Positions 55,601 to 58,122 of a stretch of 58,122 nucleotides of DNA are shown one piece after another. The DNA is taken from positions 1,928,141 through 1,986,262 of the forward strand of contig CP070695.1 in the NCBI GenBank assembly GCA_020353515.1, in the 5' to 3' direction. The translations under genes were made by a program, and so were the position numbers. Each line of letters begins with the position of its first letter. Positions within the stretch are counted from its first letter, which is position 1. Source of the DNA: Candidatus Heimdallarchaeota archaeon (lineage in GTDB: Archaea; Asgardarchaeota; Heimdallarchaeia; Hodarchaeales; Hodarchaeaceae). Below the pieces are notes generated by a model. It worked only from the letters and a program-made list of their open reading frames with translations, was not told where the DNA came from and did no database searches.

Positions 55601-58122
55601 AGGAGACATTGGTAAAGTAATTCAATATTTGGAAGACATTCGAGATAAATTTCTCAATTATGAACAATTTGAAGACGCTAATAGAATGACCGATCTCATT
55701 CTCAGGTTTGGGCGGAGCCATAAGAAGTACAAGCAAGCAATTACATCAATGAAAGAATATTCTAAAAGTGCATTAGATAGAGGAGATACAGCAACATCTA
55801 CTAAATTTTCATTAGAAATGTCTAAACTCTTAGAAGAAGAGAACCAAGAGGAGAAAGCTCTTGAGTTTCTACAAATGATATTCACCACAATATATGATAA
55901 AGGAGATAAAGAATCCGCACTTCAAGTCTTTCAACGAATTATGGAGATTCGAGCAGAGAAAGATGAATTTAAGAAAATAGCAAAGAAGTATTTGGATCCA
56001 TTGATCCACAAGTATCCTGATATTCAACTCATTGACATTACCAAACAAACATTAAAACCGTCTTTTGAGGAGTTCTTTTCTTTTGTTGAAAAAATCTATG
56101 ATGATATGCTTGAATTCGATGAAATCTCAGAGGAAATAATGGAAGCTATCGTCAATTTCGTAATTTCAGTGTATAATGAAGGATGGGGAACTGAAGGAGA
56201 TCGAATTGCCGATAAATATGCAAATAGATTTCTAGATATTGAGAAAGTCCCCTTTGCATCACGGTTAATGGCGACAGTATTAGAAAGGACTGAGAAACCA
56301 GTGTCAGAAGTCATTCCAGCATCTTTCAAATTCATAAAGGGACTTATCAATAATTCTTTACTGGAGGATGCAAGAGAATACACTGATCGTGTTATTACTA
56401 TGGTTACTTCTGAAAAGAAGTTTGGTAGTGAGGGTAGAGTACTTGGAGCTAAAATTGCAGAGAAATTTGCAACATATGTGGCTACAGTAAACCCAGATTT
56501 GGCCTCAGAATACGCCTATCAGGCATCTACGTTTTATCGGAGTATAAATGATTTTGAAGGTGTTGTGACTGTTTATACAAATCTCGCTAACAAAATCCCC
56601 CATCCCAAACAAGCTATAAGAACTTTTAAGAGAGGGATCAAGATTTGTCAGAAGTTCAAAGCGCATAAATATGAAGCAAAATTACTTTCTCAATTAACAG
56701 AATATCTTATTTCCTCAAATAATGTCGCTGCTATTGCATCATTCCAACAAACCTTAGAAAAGTATGAAGAATTACAGGATCTTGATGAATTATTTAATGT
56801 TGTCAGTGAATTGATTGACATAGCCATCAAGTCTGATAATCTCAAGATAGCTTATACTTATCTTGATTATTTATCTCGATTAAGTACAATGATAAATAAG
56901 ACAGAAGACATTGGGGGAATAATGGCTTTCTTATTACGTCACGCAGAAGAAACAAAGAATGACCAACATATAGAATTGGTTCAAAAATACATCAAGGAAT
57001 TAGGAATACGACCGAAGAAGTATAAAAAAGACTATAAAGCTCTAGCAGGGGAACGAATGGCTCATATAGAAGCACATCTAGGTGAAATAAAAGCTGTTGA
57101 GTTAGATGAAGAACCTGAACCCGTCCCTGAACTTGTCAAAACAGAAGCAATCGTTCCTCCGCCGCCTGAACCCCTTACTACGGAAATTTCTCAAGAAATC
57201 ATCGAAGAAGAGATCGATGAAGAATTTGTGAGTGTGATAAAAGAATTCGGTCAAGAAGAAACCCAAGTTGAACCTGGTATTCCAGAATTTCCAAGTAAGG
57301 ATGAGCCTGAGATCTTGCAACCAAAGTTTGAAGAATTAATTGAGACTCCCACTCATAAAGAACCAGCCCTTTCCGATGAAGAAGTAAGTTCCTTATTTTC
57401 TTCATCTCCTCTTCTAGAATCCGAACCAGAGATTCCTAAAGAAAGCGTACCTCCTGTTCTAGAAGAAGTTCCTCAAGAAAGTCTTCCTCCTGTTCTAGAA
57501 GAAATTCCTCCTGAATCTACAGAAGACAGAAAAACTGCTTTATCTGAGAAAGAATTAGAATCTCTCTTCATGCCAAGTGTTGAAAGTCCATCTGTAGATG
57601 TAAGACCGCCAGAAGTGTCAGAAGAAGAGATCAGTGAAGAGGATGAGTGGGAAGTTGATGCTTTTGGACGATTGTGGAGAAAAGATACATTAGATTCTTC
57701 TGAAGAAGCCATAGAAGAGACAAAAATCGATATTGCTGAACCACCGAGTGATTTATCTGTCGCGACCCCAGATCTAACTCCTCTTGAAAAAATCATTCAG
57801 GAAGATGAAGATAAAGAGGTTACAGAAGATATAGCTACGGACATTTTTCAGGAAGTGTTTACAGAAGAACCGGAGACAGTACCCCAAGAACCTAAAATGG
57901 AATCAATTGCAGATGTCTTGAAACAAGAAGAAGAAACTGTTTCAACTGACATATTCGATGTCCCTCAAGTGGATTATCAAGAGATTACTCCTCCCGAAGA
58001 AACCAAAGAATCCGAAGTGAAAATACCTGACCTTGCCGATCTATTTTCTGATGCACTTTCTGAACTAGGTACAATTAGTGGAGAAGCAGGACAGACTGAC
58101 GAAGAGAAAAAGAAGAAAAAAT
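52653..58122 (+). CDS. Giant alpha-solenoid protein with three N-terminal repeat domains and acidic tail (3' truncated)
   Basis: From ATG 52653 the frame is open to the end of the window without a stop: more than 1,820 codons, ending in a Lys run (EEKKKKK). Three related N-terminal domains of about 75 residues (centres near residues 45, 190 and 340) end in SFSAIFDVAEL, SFSSIYDSAEQ and SFSYLYDASEK. Residues of about 375-1470 are almost entirely helical TPR-like pairs (for example AKAYIQAALQTIG, DYGNQAIKLFYEL). The tail from about 1475 is acidic and Pro-rich, with PPVLEE twice, ALSDEEVSSLF and ALSEKELESLF, and DEWEVDAFGRLWRKD. Scaffold-like; function unknown. Confidence 0.85.
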   Translation, partial: MATREEKQIRLELPSTSSVECEIRESLSREEYIFTFYQNERAIKSSSVSCEKISIDQMVDLLSDAGVEFFSFSAIFDVAELLVDSIKKEFQESTTEVEEIVDRPEPIAREDFGELEVDDTALTPEPFVERQVTSEPESEIVTDPGDKLLKKFEMPYSQGGYAGVYYCRDGNYSVVLFQNETPIIRKKFPKDNVSEDNLVALISESGIDFLSFSSIYDSAEQIQNIILHPEEHIETEEVQVSTPTQVVEDVISPMVMKEPEDEMVMVDLSSLDVSEYTKAKDFDKFVAEVTAFVNEGQPLPVKEVEIEHSGGVICIILRQMDSWFLRFKTKRGKVSDVAEIKIDQDEIARLINQEIPQISFSYLYDASEKVFLAIQQLANRSMGDVIFNVAVGHFLQVIEQHEADGDLKAAAQITEVLLERFRNENNTKGILQFGKKLLGYFEDQKKETKAIKLRNELTEELLEVDAAISLEFVLDSLDILEANNKHLNAANLCGLLLDHLLTEEGTVDTLKKILMLGRKQIDFYKSTRLPSVMEENGVRYAHYAIRQLTKIKDDEITPEMNKTFLEDLMYLLDQAFESQEERKAHFELLEALENTLNTLNLLKEETGGKTIYNKYVEKLIVTLEAQGKKNKALDATIEASKFLLDSENYVKACDYGNQAIKLFYELDKIPEAIDFSLDIVRDLVNIKETTAARDYLKFVESLVNKAYETDDKSRVEKHLIIGDLYGKLGLKDQAKAYIQAALQTIGEPKKREKIVLDYVGELLMSHATLSAQEMINQELSRLLNAQKIKEGIKFCQNFIKELQEYNQYDMVFEYMKYCSSLMIQTEHPDYKVLQNFIKDLQEANALDRAALILNQLITLQYNQKDYTRAIDGINRFIDNLVEKAERFDLVEYYIDRIADTYREMGDSEGAVDALLSFQKRMINHSIELAQKITDTILKDLEAKADFKKSINIVSSLIEKQLELGKYEDAYIFSVQNARYYERLGDIGKVIQYLEDIRDKFLNYEQFEDANRMTDLILRFGRSHKKYKQAITSMKEYSKSALDRGDTATSTKFSLEMSKLLEEENQEEKALEFLQMIFTTIYDKGDKESALQVFQRIMEIRAEKDEFKKIAKKYLDPLIHKYPDIQLIDITKQTLKPSFEEFFSFVEKIYDDMLEFDEISEEIMEAIVNFVISVYNEGWGTEGDRIADKYANRFLDIEKVPFASRLMATVLERTEKPVSEVIPASFKFIKGLINNSLLEDAREYTDRVITMVTSEKKFGSEGRVLGAKIAEKFATYVATVNPDLASEYAYQASTFYRSINDFEGVVTVYTNLANKIPHPKQAIRTFKRGIKICQKFKAHKYEAKLLSQLTEYLISSNNVAAIASFQQTLEKYEELQDLDELFNVVSELIDIAIKSDNLKIAYTYLDYLSRLSTMINKTEDIGGIMAFLLRHAEETKNDQHIELVQKYIKELGIRPKKYKKDYKALAGERMAHIEAHLGEIKAVELDEEPEPVPELVKTEAIVPPPPEPLTTEISQEIIEEEIDEEFVSVIKEFGQEETQVEPGIPEFPSKDEPEILQPKFEELIETPTHKEPALSDEEVSSLFSSSPLLESEPEIPKESVPPVLEEVPQESLPPVLEEIPPESTEDRKTALSEKELESLFMPSVESPSVDVRPPEVSEEEISEEDEWEVDAFGRLWRKDTLDSSEEAIEETKIDIAEPPSDLSVATPDLTPLEKIIQEDEDKEVTEDIATDIFQEVFTEEPETVPQEPKMESIADVLKQEEETVSTDIFDVPQVDYQEITPPEETKESEVKIPDLADLFSDALSELGTISGEAGQTDEEKKKKK

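Noticed and set aside
53297..57796. Several minus-strand frames of 60-107 residues
   Set aside because: They lie antisense to the continuous giant plus-strand gene and are Ser/Phe-rich shadows of its Glu/Lys-rich codons.

Overview
The window looks like an archaeal chromosome segment of roughly 37% GC. Signs of this are TATA-like elements a short distance upstream of starts, a mix of Shine-Dalgarno-led and apparently leaderless genes with frequent TTG/GTG starts, a divergent TFIIB-like factor, a TldD/TldE pair and HdrD-type iron-sulfur proteins. Two longin/roadblock-like proteins, a family of 7-TM proteins and a giant alpha-solenoid protein make an Asgard (Heimdallarchaeia-like) archaeon my best guess. 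That is an inference; there is no rRNA or marker gene here. I saw no tRNA, rRNA or CRISPR array.

Layout. 1-3.7 kb: a 5'-truncated surface protein with 15 calcium-binding-type repeats, coupled to a polytopic membrane protein. 4-7 kb: zinc-finger proteins, an unknown gene pair and a VapBC module. 7.1-11.7 kb: an FtsX-type ABC exporter with two ATPases. 12-18.6 kb: small membrane proteins, a double-HTH regulator, a P1-nuclease/phospholipase C-like protein, a metallophosphoesterase and a decayed stretch. 18.7-23.5 kb: a 7-TM protein, a MacB-like ABC plus DUF2318 cassette, and a gene whose start is broken by one base. 23.5-33.6 kb: a deoxyribosyltransferase-like protein, an orphan DppB permease behind a duplicated promoter-like repeat, a second 7-TM gene split by an in-frame TAA, longin-like proteins, an OMP-decarboxylase-like remnant, an arylsulfotransferase, a histidine phosphatase, an amidohydrolase, a VOC protein and the TFIIB-like factor. 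33.8-40.7 kb: an orphan DNA methylase, a GyrI-like protein, an MFS transporter, a repeat surface protein and an APH-family kinase. 40.8-45 kb: a wHTH-ARPP-1 / double wHTH / vWA operon followed by an AIM24-family gene. 45-49.7 kb: TldE and TldD, a TnpB remnant and PepT. 49.8-52.4 kb: two HdrD-like paralogues. 52.65 kb to the end: one uninterrupted reading frame of more than 1,820 codons that runs off the window.

The strongest candidate for an undescribed system is the 40.8-44.1 kb operon. Its first protein fuses a winged helix to a DUF6569/ARPP-1 domain. The second carries a related winged helix plus another HTH, and the third is a von Willebrand A protein with an intact MIDAS. Three copies of an AATTACA-n(5-6)-TGATAA element lie at its promoter, two of them on either side of a TATA-like box about 25-30 bases from the start codon. 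This suggests a self-regulated stress or conflict switch. The second attraction is the giant solenoid protein, which has three N-terminal repeat domains and an acidic tail with repeated ALSxxExxSLF motifs. Several other genes differ from an intact form by one base, so check them against reads before calling them pseudogenes.
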